Source: Rhynchopus sp. YZ270_cl-10 (Eukaryota; Euglenozoa; Diplonemea; Diplonemida; Diplonemidae). Taken from it: a stretch of DNA of 64,000 nucleotides. Under the pieces are notes generated by a model. It made no database searches, was not told the DNA's origin, and saw only the letters and a list, made by a program, of their open reading frames with translations. The stretch's first letter is position 1, and each line of letters begins with the position of its first letter. The stretch is taken from positions 930,001 through 994,000 of the forward strand of contig OZ037885.1 in the NCBI GenBank assembly GCA_964035575.1, written 5' to 3'. Of the stretch, positions 1 through 10,983 are shown in pieces. The position numbers were made by a program, and so were the translations under genes.

Positions 1-6
1 CTAACC

Positions 7-863
7 ATGCAACAGCACAACCTCCTCAAGTTCCTCCCCGTGGTGCCTGTCAGCAGCAACTTCATTGACCTAGGGCCTTCTGCCAATGGGAAGGACCTCT
101 TGAGCAAGCTGCTCATGAACCAACTCCCCAACCACATGCTCACAGCCATTTCGCACCCCAACCTCCAGGTCATCACACCAGAACGTGTCAGCCCCAAACG
201 CAGTACAAAGCGCAGTGTCCGCAAAGGCACCATGCTCAAATGCGCTATCATCAATGAAATTTTGGACAGCCTTGGGGTCCTGGGACAGTCCATTCTTACT
301 GTTGAGCTGGCAACGTGGTGGCGTGATTTGGGTATGACCCGGGTCGCCCTTCCGAGTCAAGGGGGGACACGGAGACAGCCATCTGGTGCACCTGGCACCC
401 CCGATGCGTCGCAGCCAGGGAGCAGACATCTGGCACAGCCGGGTGCGACACCGACTGCACAGTCGCCGTCTCCGTTGTTGCCATCGCCGAAGTTCATGGG
501 GTCGACACAGATGCCCTCGAAGGGGTGGGACGTCGTGGTCGATGAGTCTACAGGGGACATCAAGGTGCTCACGTCCGATGAAGCAGCGGAGGAGCTTGAA
601 CTTCGCACCTCCGTGACGCTCACGGAGCTGGCGGTCTCCTTCACAGACCGCCTTTCTTGTGTGATCAACAGAAACCTTCCACCAACACTTCTTATCATGT
701 GCCCGACAGTGGCGTCGGTTATTGAAGTCTGGGATGCGGTATGTTGGAAAGGGGTAGTCTTTTACTTTTTTCTTTTTGTGTTTGTTTTTGTATTGTTTTT
801 TGAAATGATTAGGGGCTTGGCCGACACTGCGAACCTCCTTGATACAGAGCTGTTTCGTTTAAC
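7..863 (+). CDS. Hypothetical protein, 3' part, probable two-exon gene
   Basis: I do not recognise this protein. The frame is open from the window edge; the ATG at 7 may be internal, so treat the gene as 5'-partial. Exon 1 (7-738, 244 codons) is GC-rich. Residues 1-110 look like a folded domain; about 115-160 is rich in Pro, Ser and Gln; residues 170-240 look folded again. At 739 a GTATGT donor, identical to the DnaJ gene donors, opens a T-rich 74-nt stretch ending in AG at 811-812. Splicing there is phase 0 and adds 16 residues before a TAA at 861-863. Without splicing the frame runs to 906, but it would translate a poly-Phe stretch, so I prefer the intron. No signal peptide or membrane segment belongs to the spliced form. 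The 3' end is uncertain. Confidence 0.5.
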
Positions 864-2280
864 GACGTCTGGTCCTATTTGGCTGTACACTCTAAGTCTA
901 AAATAAAACGAAATAGATGAAAGCGAATAGGCAACAGGGGGGAGGCTAAAAGCCAAAGAAAAGAAAAACCCAAGTGCTCAGGCGCAGCCGCTATTAGTTC
1001 CTTTCCCGCACCAGGGACCTCAGACGGTTGTAGAGGCCGTATGCCTCCGTTGCCTCGTCGGCTCATTGTCGGCTTCATATCCCTTCTTGGATGGTGGGGC
1101 TGAAGGGGACGGGGGCCGCCAAGCCCTGCGAGGAGCAGTGCTTCTTGACCTTCATTACACAAGCCAACCCAGTCAACAGAACCAGGTCGTACAGCGTTTG
1201 GTCGCGTCATGATGATGTCCGTTCTACCTTGTGTACCAAAGTAGGCGCCCAGATCTTGGTGGCGGCAGGCATCAGTACCTCGACTTCTTGCAGTGTCTTG
1301 TCGTGCAAGTTGTAGTCGGTCGCCATCGTTTTGGCTTTCCACGACGCCACGTTCTGTCCGTTCACATTCACCGCACATAATAACTCTCCCCAAGAAAGTT
1401 CTGTCAGGTCTGAGATCTTCCTTCAAAGAGAGTAAGTCGAAAGCCAGAGATGTAAAGAGCTGAGAGAGAAACGTACTGCGCTTGTATTCTTCTTTGACCC
1501 ACCATTTTACCGAAGGAGTGCATCACGCGCATCGGGTAAAACACGGTTGCAAAGTACACGGACAAGAGTTCCGTATTCGCCCTCTATCGAGGGAAATCAC
1601 CCGTTGCAGTATTTGACTATGCTCGTAGACCTTCGGGGTATCCCTCAAATACGAGAACAGCGTTTCCAAGAGGTTGGCATCGCGTCTTTAAGGTAGGTCC
1701 ACACCGATACCACCTCTGGTGTGAGAGAGGGCTCTTCCTAAAATCGGTTCACCTACTGTTCCTAGTTCTTCGTCCACAGAGTCGAGGGGTTTGATGTTGA
1801 CGGCTAAACTAATCACCGAATCCAATTGCTACGTAATCCAGAGCCCTGATAGGACTTGTAGTCCAGGTTGCATCACAACTTCTTGTAGGAACTTTGACTT
1901 CCCAATGAATCCATTGGCGCACCCAGTAGAAGCTCACTACGGAGTCGAACCGCTTCCATAGTTGGGATGTGCTTTTCTTCATCCTGGCTAACACTGTCTC
2001 TATCATCGCCAACACGGCACCACCAGCCTGTTGATCGAACGTAGAAGCGTCTGCCATTATAGCTGTTATGAGATTCGAAGACGTGGTAATGACCGTGTTC
2101 ATCACTCTCGTGTGACCCATCAAGTGTGCAATACTTTCTGCATCTCTCTTTCAATAGCGTGCTAGAGGGTGATTTTTGGTGATTTTTACCACCGTGTTGT
2201 ATGCTCGACTGTTTTGCCCATTAAGGAGCTCACGCAAAGCGTGATGACTCCAGGCTGGGACGAACCCATAACGTCACCCA
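864..2280. other. Degraded, non-low-complexity sequence without an intact gene
   Basis: Unlike the T-rich spacers around it, this stretch has balanced composition and short open segments on both strands. The longest are on the minus strand at 875-1426 and 1809-2123. None carries a motif I know. It resembles the interior of the element at 51989-54160 in texture and is probably an old, much broken mobile element or pseudogene. Confidence 0.35.
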
Positions 2281-5200
2281 AATATGTTTGGCCAAAAAGA
2301 AGACGCCAAGTTTCTTAGAGTATACGTCATTTACACTTTACACTGTCAACCTCTCTTTACAGTATGACCTTTTGAATTTAGACCGTATCGTAGCGCACAG
2401 GGCAGGGGCGAGAGGTCAACGGGTATGTGTGATGCGTTTTCTTATTGTCAGTAGTGGGATTTTTATCGGTAGGGTCAACGGAACACAAACGCGGTTTTCG
2501 TGGTGCCCAACGGCTTGCGGAGGCGTGGATGACAACGTCCATTTTGTGATTAACGTTTACAAATCTTTTATCCACTCTTTTTTTTCTTCTTCAAAACACT
2601 CTGTTCTGTGAAGAATAATGGCTATTATTCTGTGATAGTCTAAAAAATCAATTTGATGATTTTTCAAAAAAAAAAAAACACCTTCACACAGGGGATGAAC
2701 ACGATGACACCGATGGGTAACAACACACTGGTGCCGCCACGAAGGCGTTTGAAATCTTTGTAAAACAACAGGGTGGGTCTTTTTTTTTTTTGGGGAGCAG
2801 GGGGGTGTGTGTGGGGATGAAAGGAGGTTTTTTCCATTGCGTTTTGCACTATCAAATTTACTCTTTTTTTGTTTCCTTCTTTTTTTTTGTTTTTCTTTAC
2901 TGTGCGAATCTAATTCTTTTGACGTTTATTGATTCCTTATGGCCTCAATGAACACACACAACCGATAGACGAAGAAAAATCACTCCTACATGAAAAACAT
3001 CACTGAACCGTAGGATCCCAATCCCAATCCAATTTAGCCGCATGCATGCACTTTACGGGTTTGCATGCATGATCATCCATGGTTGTGGGGAGTTGGGGTG
3101 GGGTGGGGGGTTTTTTTGGCCGTTAAAAAAAGGCTGGGGTATAAAGAGTTCGAGAGATTCACAGAGCGGTTGTGAACCGCCTCCGTTCTCTTACGGTGCG
3201 GACAACTCACGTCTCACCCCTTTGAGCTCGACTGAGATTTTAGCACGTTTCAACTACCCCTTTTTTTTTTGTCGATCCAACGAATTTGTGAAGACTGTCC
3301 ATAGGGCAGCTGCACTAAAAACCAAGATTATCAAAAAAAAAAAAAACTTTGTGACTTTGTGTACAGAACCCGTCCTCGGACAGGTGATTGTCGAAACTAA
3401 AAAAAAAAACACAAACATTGCATAAGCTTCGGCTGACATTTGAGCACAAAATCTTTAACCCCTACATGTTAGCCACATGTTATGCATTATCTTAAGAATG
3501 GGTTTCAGAGGGCATCCTTAATGGTAACCATTGTGCAATATGTAGTTAACCGGCTGCTGCTAAAGTGATTTTTTGTTAACAAATAAACCATAGAAAAAAG
3601 TGTATCAATACTTGATTTTTAACAACCATCTTCAATTCTCCCCTCCTGTAACGTGGTTATTGTCTCCCTCGCTACCCACGCGGGGGTGTTTTTTTAATCT
3701 TTTTGCGCACATCTTTCTGGGAAAAGGACGTTTCAATCACATTTCAAAAAAAAAAGAAAAATTGTATGAGAAAGTGGACCTTTGTGCTACCGCCCCCGTT
3801 TCACACTACGGTACGGGTAAGTCTACTTAGGTTTCCTTTTACATCTTCTGTTGTTGCACTTGGTCAGCGGGAGGTGCCTGCATCAATAACTTCACTTTTT
3901 TTTGCTCGCACCTTTCTGGGATAGGACGTGTCACATTTCAACATAAATTGTATGAGAAAGTAGAGCTTTTTGTGCTACCGATTTGGCTGCAGGATAGAGT
4001 TTTGGGGGAATGTTATTTTGTTGTTTTCGCGGAGTGTCAGTGCCTGCGTCCCAGAGGCGTTTGCACTATCAACTTCACTTTTTTTTTCCCCCCCTTCCGG
4101 ATTCCGGATTCCGGTTTCGGACGTCGCAACATAGGGGTTTTTTTTTCTTTCCAAAAAGGACGGGGAATGCTGTCTGTCTGCTCCCCCTCTTTACTTCTTC
4201 TTATTATCCTCCTGGCTGCAAAATGTAATATTAACTACCTTCTTTAAAAGACGACTAAGCAGGGGCTCAAGAACGTCTATCAAACTTTTTTCTCTCTCTC
4301 ACTCTCTTTTTTATGGGCACAAAATAAATTTTATCTTCCCGTGGTGGCAAATTTTCTTACATTTTCCTACTTTTTATTGATCCCTCCTATGCTATCAATG
4401 TATTGATTGCATATGTTGAAATGCTTACAATAAGTAGCAAAAAGTCCCGTGTGTCGCCTTGATACGGAAAATGCATGTTACAAAAGTAACAAGGAAAATT
4501 TTTGTTACTTTGCTGCTGTCACCATGGCGGTGGTGAGGTCACCTCGTGTGTCCAAACCCCCCTCCTCCTCCTCCTCCTCCTCGGTACAAGGGATGTCTAG
4601 GTGTTAGAGTGGCTGAGTGGTTTTGATAACGAATGGGGGAAATTCTTGTGAGAGCGAAGAGCCGAAGCTAGAGAGAGGGGCAGATGGGGCAATTTTGGGT
4701 TCTGAGAATACACACTTCTCCCCAAAAATTATTATTGTTTTCTTTTTTTTTTTTTTTGCGCTTTTCCCCCTTTTTCCCCTTTTCGCTCCCGCACCCCCGT
4801 TCCTCTCATACACATCGTTCTTTAGGACATGCGTTGATTGGATGTTTTGTTTAATTTTCAGGGAGGGGGGTAGAACGAGGGGGAGGGTGGGGAAACTATG
4901 ATAATGAAGTTCCCAAAAAGTTTTTTTTTTTCAGAATCTTTTAATATCTTGCAAAGGTGAAAGAATTTTGGTTTGTGCTCTGTTATGTGTGGGGGTAGAG
5001 GGGAGGCGGCTCATTAGCTTGTATGTTTGATTCCCCCCCTAGAATTTGGTTTCTGACCTAATTTCAAATGCAAAGCTAATATCCCGCTAAGCAAAAAGGG
5101 GTACAAGAAAAAAAAAGGGGGAGATGGGTGAGGGATTGATGTACCCTCTGGTTCCACGTTAACCTATTCTTAAAAAAAACCTCGTTATTTGCATGTTTCA

Positions 5201-5585
5201 GCACAACGCTTCCTGATAACATACTATTTTTTTTTCGAATGACGATAATTTTCCCCCCCTCTAAATGGCTATAGGAACTTGGGTGTCAAACTCGATACCC
5301 AAAACATCCGGAAAAAAATAGTCAGGGTGTGTGAGAAGAAAAAAATCGGGAACTCGACACCCCCCCGAAAAAACCCCTGCACACTTCCCACTCCCCCCCC
5401 ACACCCTAAATACGTTGCGGTCTGGCATATATCTGTAGTTAGTTTAAGGAAGAATAGGGCGGGGTTGATGTAGGTGGTGATGCTATTCATGTACTTTTTT
5501 TTTTTTTTTTTTTTTTTGCCTTCAGAATATTTTGTTGCATTCTTTTGATTTTTTTGTTTTATGCATTACAATATGCCAATATGCC
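2281..5585. other. T-rich spacer with short repeats
   Basis: No gene is supported. It contains many homopolymer runs, a palindromic stretch of GCATGCATG repeats (3043-3073) and a CTC microsatellite (about 4560-4582). A roughly 200-bp unit appears in tandem: 3704-3795 and 3904-3985 share the text around TTGTATGAGAAAGT and GTGCTACCG, and each is followed by a CAACTTCAC-type motif with a T tract (about 3870-3900 and 4036-4082). Confidence 0.5.
4031..4089 (+). repeat. Short motif, class II (GTGCCTG type)
   Basis: The segment contains AGTGCCTGCGTCC, then AGAGGCGTTTGCACT, then CAACTTCAC and a T tract. AGTGC and GCACT can pair to enclose the centre. Nearly the same text recurs at 20971-21024, with diverged forms at 44458-44512 and 55769-55810. 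It is described as a family in the findings. Confidence 0.6.
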
Positions 5586-5677
5586 AACCATCACTCTGTG
5601 GCCAGGGGTTGTGCTGATACCTTATTGGGTTGCTATTCCCAAATGCTATCCCCAATACGCTATTTCCACACCCCTGG

Positions 5678-5796
5678 CCATTAGTGATGACTGTACTGTG
5701 ATAATTTGCCCATCATAATACATAATACACATCACAATACAGCTGTATTGTGTATTATGTATTATGGGCAATTACCACAACAGCCATCACTAATGG
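5678..5796. repeat. Palindromic MITE-like repeat, copy 1
   Basis: A nearly perfect 119-bp inverted repeat. It starts CCATTAGTGATG and ends CATCACTAATGG, and the arms share CATAATACATAATACA. The centre is CAGCTG. It has no coding capacity. A second member of the family lies at 6309-6425. Just upstream (about 5585-5610) a CCAGGGG/CCCCTGG pair may extend the structure. Confidence 0.8.
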
Positions 5797-7275
5797 TCAC
5801 AGTATAGGTAGGCGGTCGGTAGCGTTGCGCGACAGACATACCCGCAAGCTCTCTGTCCCTCTCCCTCTGTTTTTCTCTCTCCCCCCCCTTCTCTAAGGAT
5901 ACGGAGTGCCTTTTGTTTTAAATAAAAAGTAATTTATTGCTTTTATCTATTCAAAAAAAATATTTATTTATCAAAAAAACCCCTTCTCTAAGTGAATGTT
6001 AAGGGAACCCCGGTCCATTCCAATTTCCATCTTTCAAGTTTTTTCTCTATTTTTTTTGTGTTCATGGCTGACTATAACATCCCCTCTTTTTTTATTTTGA
6101 ACACTTGGTTGAGTGCAGAAACCTGCAAAGGAGAGATATTATCTGGTCTGGTTGAACGCAATAGCCCAGAGCAGACGACCACATCTCTTACGACCAGACA
6201 AAGACAAAAAAAAAAATATATATATGGGGCGCTTGGCTTCCGTTTGCATTTTCCTGCAACCGCGCTTCGTCTCATACACCACACTTCATGTTCCCCACCC
6301 CACCCTAGAGATGACTGTATTGTGATAATTGCCCATCATAATACATAATACACATCACAATACGGTATTGTGATGTGTATTATGTATTATGTATTATGAT
6401 GGGCAATTATCACAATACAGCCATCACTACTCATCCCCATCTTCTAATAATCGTGTGCATACCCAAGAAATGCTCTCTCTCGGGTTCCATAACCAAAAAC
6501 AAAGCGGAGAAAACAGTAACCGGTGGTGAGAGATTGCTCATTGTAACGTTCTTCTTCATTTTATTTGTTTTATTTTGTGTTTGTGATACAGGTCGGAACA
6601 GAGTAGAGGCAACGGAAGGAAAAAAAAGAAAACATCAACACGAAATCGATTAAAAATGATGCCAGATGAAAAGTTGGTACTTTAGATGGAGGCGGGAGAT
6701 GTGTTCGTATTTTATTTTATTTTGTACCAAAACCACAGCAATGCAAAAAGAAAGAGCTTCGCCTTAGCGATGTATGTATCACGTACTTTGTTTCTTGTCA
6801 AAACAATTTTTTTTTTTTTTGAACGCGATTCTTCGCTCTTTTTTAAAATGGGAAATTTGCGTTTTTTTTTCCCCTTCTTTTTTATTGGTATTTGCTACGC
6901 AGCAAAAGGGCAGAAGTTACGTCACGTCAGTCTCCCACAACTCCCTTCCCCCCCCTTTTTTTTTGGTGAGATCCTTCGGTTTATCTTACGAGCTTTCACA
7001 TTTGTTCAGATTTTTTTTTTTTTTGGTTTTTTTTTTTTTTGTTCGAACATCACGGTTTTATTCACTGAACAACACGAAAAAATGTTAGTGTTATCTTGCA
7101 TGGGGTGGTCCGTGAAAGGGACAGGGTCAGTACGTTTGTGCTGTTTGTGTGGCACAAAAACAATGGGTTTCTTGGTGGGTTTGGGTTTGCTGAACGTTCA
7201 GCCTAATGAGAGAAGAGAGCCTCTCTCCCTCTTTCTTTCTCTCTTCCCCCCCGTCCCCTCCCCTTCTAGCCATCA
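5797..7275. other. T-rich spacer upstream of the first GDPD gene
   Basis: Long T runs interrupt every reading frame of any length, and no protein motif is visible. The only defined object is the palindromic repeat at 6309-6425. Confidence 0.5.
6309..6425. repeat. Palindromic MITE-like repeat, copy 2
   Basis: Inverted repeat with the arms of the 5678-5796 element: GATGACTGTATTGTG at the left end and its complement at the right, around CATAATACATAATACACATC. The right arm has one extra TATTATG unit. Two copies in 1 kb with shared ends but different centres suggest a mobile foldback family. Confidence 0.8.
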
Positions 7276-7410
7276 TATCTGATATGTTGTAACAGAAGAT
7301 GGTCGTACACGTTTCAAAACTAATAATAATAAAAAAGTTCCCCGCCCACCCTTTCGTATTTGAACCTCTTTGCAAGTCTGTCTGTGTCGCTGTTCGCATA
7401 CAATCACCCA

Positions 7411-7413
7411 CAG
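7411..7413 (+). promoter_or_regulatory. Probable trans-splice acceptor of GDPD gene A
   Basis: CCCACAG preceded by a pyrimidine-rich stretch (about 7370-7400); the AG lies 15 nt before the ATG at 7429. The same site is kept in copy B. A cis intron in the 5' UTR would look the same. Confidence 0.5.
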
Positions 7414-7428
7414 AATACTATTTTGAAA

Positions 7429-9729
7429 ATGAGAACTTTCCTGGTCCTCGGATTGGCAGCTGTGGCCGCTGCCACCTCCCATGGTCGTGGGCATTGGGGC
7501 AGAGACGCCATGCATGTCGGGGCACGTCCCTTCTTCATGATCGACGGTATGCCTGAGTCGGACCTGAAGACGAAGCTGAACAGGTGCCGCAACAAGCCGA
7601 TCAAGAAGTCCGACTTCTCGATTGCGCACAGAGGTGTGCCGCTGTCGTTCCCCGAGCACACTGAGGAGGGCTACCGCGCTGCGGCCTTGTCTGGTGCTGG
7701 TATCATTGAGTGCGACGTGACCTTCACCCTGGACAGGGAGCTTGTGTGCAGACACGGCGAGTGTGACCTTGCCACCACCACGAACATCCTTCTGACGGAC
7801 CTGGCCGCGAAGTGTGAGACACAGTTCGCACCTGGTGTTGCACCGAAGTGCTGTGCATCTGCCCTGACGTTGGCTGAGTTCAAGAGCCTGCAGGGTAAGA
7901 TGGACGACTCGAACAGCGCTGCACAGACTGTGGAGGAGTACGTGAAGTCGACAAACACCTTCAGGACGGACATGCACGCCACACGTGGAACGCTCATGAC
8001 ACACAAGGAGAGCATTGCGCTGTTCCAGGAACTGGAGGTGAAGATGACCCCCGAGCTGAAGGGACCCGACTCAGCGATGCCTGCGGACTTCAGCAGAGAC
8101 GCGTTCATTGCGAAGGCTGTTGCTGAGTACGCAGACGCTGGTGTGGATGAGGACGACGTGTTCATCCAGTCGTTCCTGTGGACAGACGTGGAGCAGCTGC
8201 TGCTGACGCAGTACGCCTCGCAGACGACGTTCCTTGACTCGCGCCCCTACGCCGAGCCCGGCTTCGAAGCGACTGCGGCAGACATGCAGCTGAAGTACGA
8301 CGCAGGTCTGCGCTTCATCGCACCTCCGGTGAACTCCTTCGTGGGTCTCGACACTGAGGGGAACCTGATGGAGACGGACTACAGCATCTTCGCGAAGGCA
8401 GCAGGCCTGCAGACCATTGGGTGGAGCATGGAGAGGAGTGCCTGGTACTACAACACCGTGGGTGTGTACGGCACGGACGAGCGTTACTTCGAACTGATCC
8501 ACTTCCTTGCACAGGTTGTGAAGCCTGCTGGGCTCTTCTCCGACTACCCTGGAACAACTTCCTACTACGCTAACTGCTTCGGGATTGGGCAGAAGTGGCA
8601 CACTTCCTCGTCGCGCAGAGGAGGTGACGTAGGCCTGCGTCCCTTCTTCATGATCGACGGTATGCCTGAGTCGGACCTGAAGAGGCGTCTGAACAGGTGC
8701 CGCAGCAAGCCGATCAGGAAGTCCGACTTCTCGATTGCACACAGAGGTGTGCCGCTGTCGTTCCCCGAGCACACTGAGGAGGGCTACCGCGCTGCGGCCT
8801 TGTCTGGTGCTGGTATCATTGAGTGCGACGTGACCTTCACCCTGGACAGGGAGCTTGTGTGCAGACACGGTGAGTGCGACCTTGCCACCACCACGAACAT
8901 CCTTCTGACGGACCTGGCCGCGAAGTGTGAGACACAGTTCGCACCTGGTGTTGCACCGAAGTGCTGTGCATCTGCCCTGACGTTGGCTGAGTTCAAGAGC
9001 CTGCAGGGTAAGATGGACGACTCGAACAGCGCTGCACAGACTGTGGAGGAGTACGTGAAGTCAACAAACACCTTCAGGACGGACATGCACGCCACCCGTG
9101 GAACGCTCATGACACACAAGGAGAGCATTGCGCTGTTCCAGGAACTGAACGTGAAGATGACCCCCGAGCTGAAGGGACCGGACTCAGCGATGCCTGCGGA
9201 CTTCAGCAGAGACGCGTTCATTGCGAAGGCTGTTGCTGAGTACGCAGACGCTGGTGTGGATGAGGACGACGTGTTCATCCAGTCGTTCCTGTGGACAGAC
9301 GTGGAGCAGCTGCTGCTGACGCAGTACGCCTCGCAGACGACGTTCCTTGACTCGCGCCCCTACGCCGAGCCCGGCTTCGAAGCGACTGAGGTGGACATGC
9401 AGCTGAAGTACGACGCAGGTCTGCGCTTCATCGCACCTCCGGTGAACTCCTTCGTGGGTCTCGACACTGAGGGGAATCTGATGGAGACGGACTACAGCAT
9501 CTTCGCGAAGGCAGCAGGCCTGCAGACCATTGGGTGGAGCATGGAGAGGAGTGCCTGGTACTACAACACCGTGGGTGTGTACGGCACGGACGAGCGTTAC
9601 TACGAGCTGATCCACTTCCTTGCGCAGGTTGTGAAGCCTGCTGGGCTCTTCTCCGACTACCCTGGAACAACTTCCTACTACGCTAACTGCTTCGGGATTG
9701 GGCAGAAGTGGGGACGCTGGGGATACTGA
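7429..9729 (+). CDS. Secreted protein with two GDPD domains, copy A
   Basis: 766 residues. The start at 7429 is chosen because it opens a clear signal peptide (residues 1-16, MRTFLVLGLAAVAAAT) and lies 15 nt after a CCCACAG acceptor. Two glycerophosphodiester phosphodiesterase domains follow, each about 370 residues, nearly identical and offset by exactly 371 residues. Domain 1 shows the family's active-site set: HRG at 67-69, PEHT with Glu76 in place of the usual PENT, ECD with Glu94 and Asp96, and His109. Domain 2 repeats them at +371. The family hydrolyses glycerophosphodiesters such as glycerophosphocholine to glycerol-3-phosphate and an alcohol, usually with a divalent metal. No membrane segment or GPI signal is evident, so it should be secreted or lie in an endomembrane or digestive compartment. 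Plant SHV3-like proteins also carry two GDPD domains, but here both sites look intact. No intron. Confidence 0.88.
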   Translation: MRTFLVLGLAAVAAATSHGRGHWGRDAMHVGARPFFMIDGMPESDLKTKLNRCRNKPIKKSDFSIAHRGVPLSFPEHTEEGYRAAALSGAGIIECDVTFTLDRELVCRHGECDLATTTNILLTDLAAKCETQFAPGVAPKCCASALTLAEFKSLQGKMDDSNSAAQTVEEYVKSTNTFRTDMHATRGTLMTHKESIALFQELEVKMTPELKGPDSAMPADFSRDAFIAKAVAEYADAGVDEDDVFIQSFLWTDVEQLLLTQYASQTTFLDSRPYAEPGFEATAADMQLKYDAGLRFIAPPVNSFVGLDTEGNLMETDYSIFAKAAGLQTIGWSMERSAWYYNTVGVYGTDERYFELIHFLAQVVKPAGLFSDYPGTTSYYANCFGIGQKWHTSSSRRGGDVGLRPFFMIDGMPESDLKRRLNRCRSKPIRKSDFSIAHRGVPLSFPEHTEEGYRAAALSGAGIIECDVTFTLDRELVCRHGECDLATTTNILLTDLAAKCETQFAPGVAPKCCASALTLAEFKSLQGKMDDSNSAAQTVEEYVKSTNTFRTDMHATRGTLMTHKESIALFQELNVKMTPELKGPDSAMPADFSRDAFIAKAVAEYADAGVDEDDVFIQSFLWTDVEQLLLTQYASQTTFLDSRPYAEPGFEATEVDMQLKYDAGLRFIAPPVNSFVGLDTEGNLMETDYSIFAKAAGLQTIGWSMERSAWYYNTVGVYGTDERYYELIHFLAQVVKPAGLFSDYPGTTSYYANCFGIGQKWGRWGY

Positions 9730-10835
9730 GGCAGGAAAGCCAACTGCTTCTGAACAAAGTTTAGTGCGATATTTATACGATGCTGTCATCTCAGGCGTCG
9801 TACCTTCCCTCTCTCTTTTTCTCTCTCTTTTTTTATGTGAGATTTTGCCAACTTTTTGTCACCCTCTCCGAAACATACAAGAACTTAATTGTTGATGCGA
9901 GAAGACCATTACCCACTCCGCTTCTGTGCATGTCACAGCAGCTCTGCAGGTCTCTGTTCTTCCCCTATCGTCGATTTGATTTCTTCCACTGCCACCAGCC
10001 GTAGTGTTGACGACTCTGTCGACCCGCCGGTTGTGGCTCCTTTGTGCGTTACATTTTTTCTCTTTTTTGTTCTATTTCATATATTTTTTTTATCTCGCAA
10101 TGTCACCCGGGTCGTGTAGCTCTATTTGTGGGGGTTTGCCGTGTTTTTTGGTTGGTAACAGTCCAAGTGTCCACTTGTGGCGAAACGTCTCCATCCAATT
10201 ACACTGCAGAACCCACAATGTGCGAATTAGTTGATGTTTGCAGTTCCGATTTTTCGATTTTCGATTTTTCCCCGCCTCGTCCCCCCCTCCTCCCCAACAC
10301 AGCTCTTTTGTGTGCAGGTCTTGCGTATTTCTTGATTGAAAAGCAAGCAGAAGAGGGTTATTTTTTTCTTCCACCAACCTTTTTCCACTCTCATCTTCTG
10401 TAGGTCTGCGGTTGTACGATGTGCGACAGGTTTGTGTTCCACAGCAGTCTCCGCCGCAGTCTGATATTTGGTGCTGATTTTTTTTATTTTACTTTGGATG
10501 TGCACTTTTCCGATGTATGACTGAACAGTGGGTAGTTGAGGAGTCGTTTAGTAATGGCATGTCTTGCCACCTGTGTGGAGTTAGACTGTTCTGTGCGTTT
10601 GAACTATTTTCAAGTGTATGGCAACCAGCCAACGAAGGATGTGTCCTCAAAATACTACTTCTCTCTGTGATTGTTTCTCGATTTTATTTTATATTTGGCT
10701 GTCTTTTTTTTTTTTTTGCAGCTCAGTAATGTCAATTCTGATGTTCTGTGATGCTGCAACTCAGCTTACCAAGTGCCACACCTTCTCCGACGCTCACTCC
10801 GCTCCCCAATGTCCTATAGTACTATGCAAAAATCT
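9730..10835. other. 3' flank of GDPD gene A
   Basis: Non-coding and T-rich. It is matched almost base for base by 13285-14385, apart from small indels and substitutions. No ORF of note. The conservation is explained by the duplication and need not mean function. Confidence 0.6.
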
Positions 10836-10965
10836 TATCTGATATTTGTAACAGAAGATGGTCGTTCACGTTTCAAAACTAATAATGGAAAAGTCCCCTC
10901 CCACCCTTTCGTATTTGAACCTCTTTGCAAGTCTGTCTGTGTCGCTGTTCGCATACAATCACCCA

Positions 10966-10968
10966 CAG
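10966..10968 (+). promoter_or_regulatory. Probable trans-splice acceptor of GDPD gene B
   Basis: Same CCCACAG as in copy A, with the AG 15 nt before the ATG at 10984. Confidence 0.5.
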
Positions 10969-10983
10969 AATACTATTTTGAAA

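Larger units (their letters stand above)
7276..10815 (+). repeat. Tandem duplication unit A (GDPD locus)
   Basis: About 3.55 kb repeated next door at 10836-14385. Homology covers upstream sequence from TCTGATAT, the whole gene and about 1 kb downstream. The two ATGs are 3555 bp apart. Upstream and downstream differ by small indels in homopolymers; the coding part is almost identical, which suggests a recent duplication or gene conversion. Confidence 0.9.

Noticed and set aside
4608-4700. tRNA-like A box (GTGGCTGAGTGG)
   Set aside because: No cloverleaf can be drawn around it and no convincing B box follows.
6686-7282. 198-codon + strand frame in the T-rich spacer
   Set aside because: Mostly Phe runs from poly-T; no conserved motif and similar chance frames occur in all T-rich spacers.
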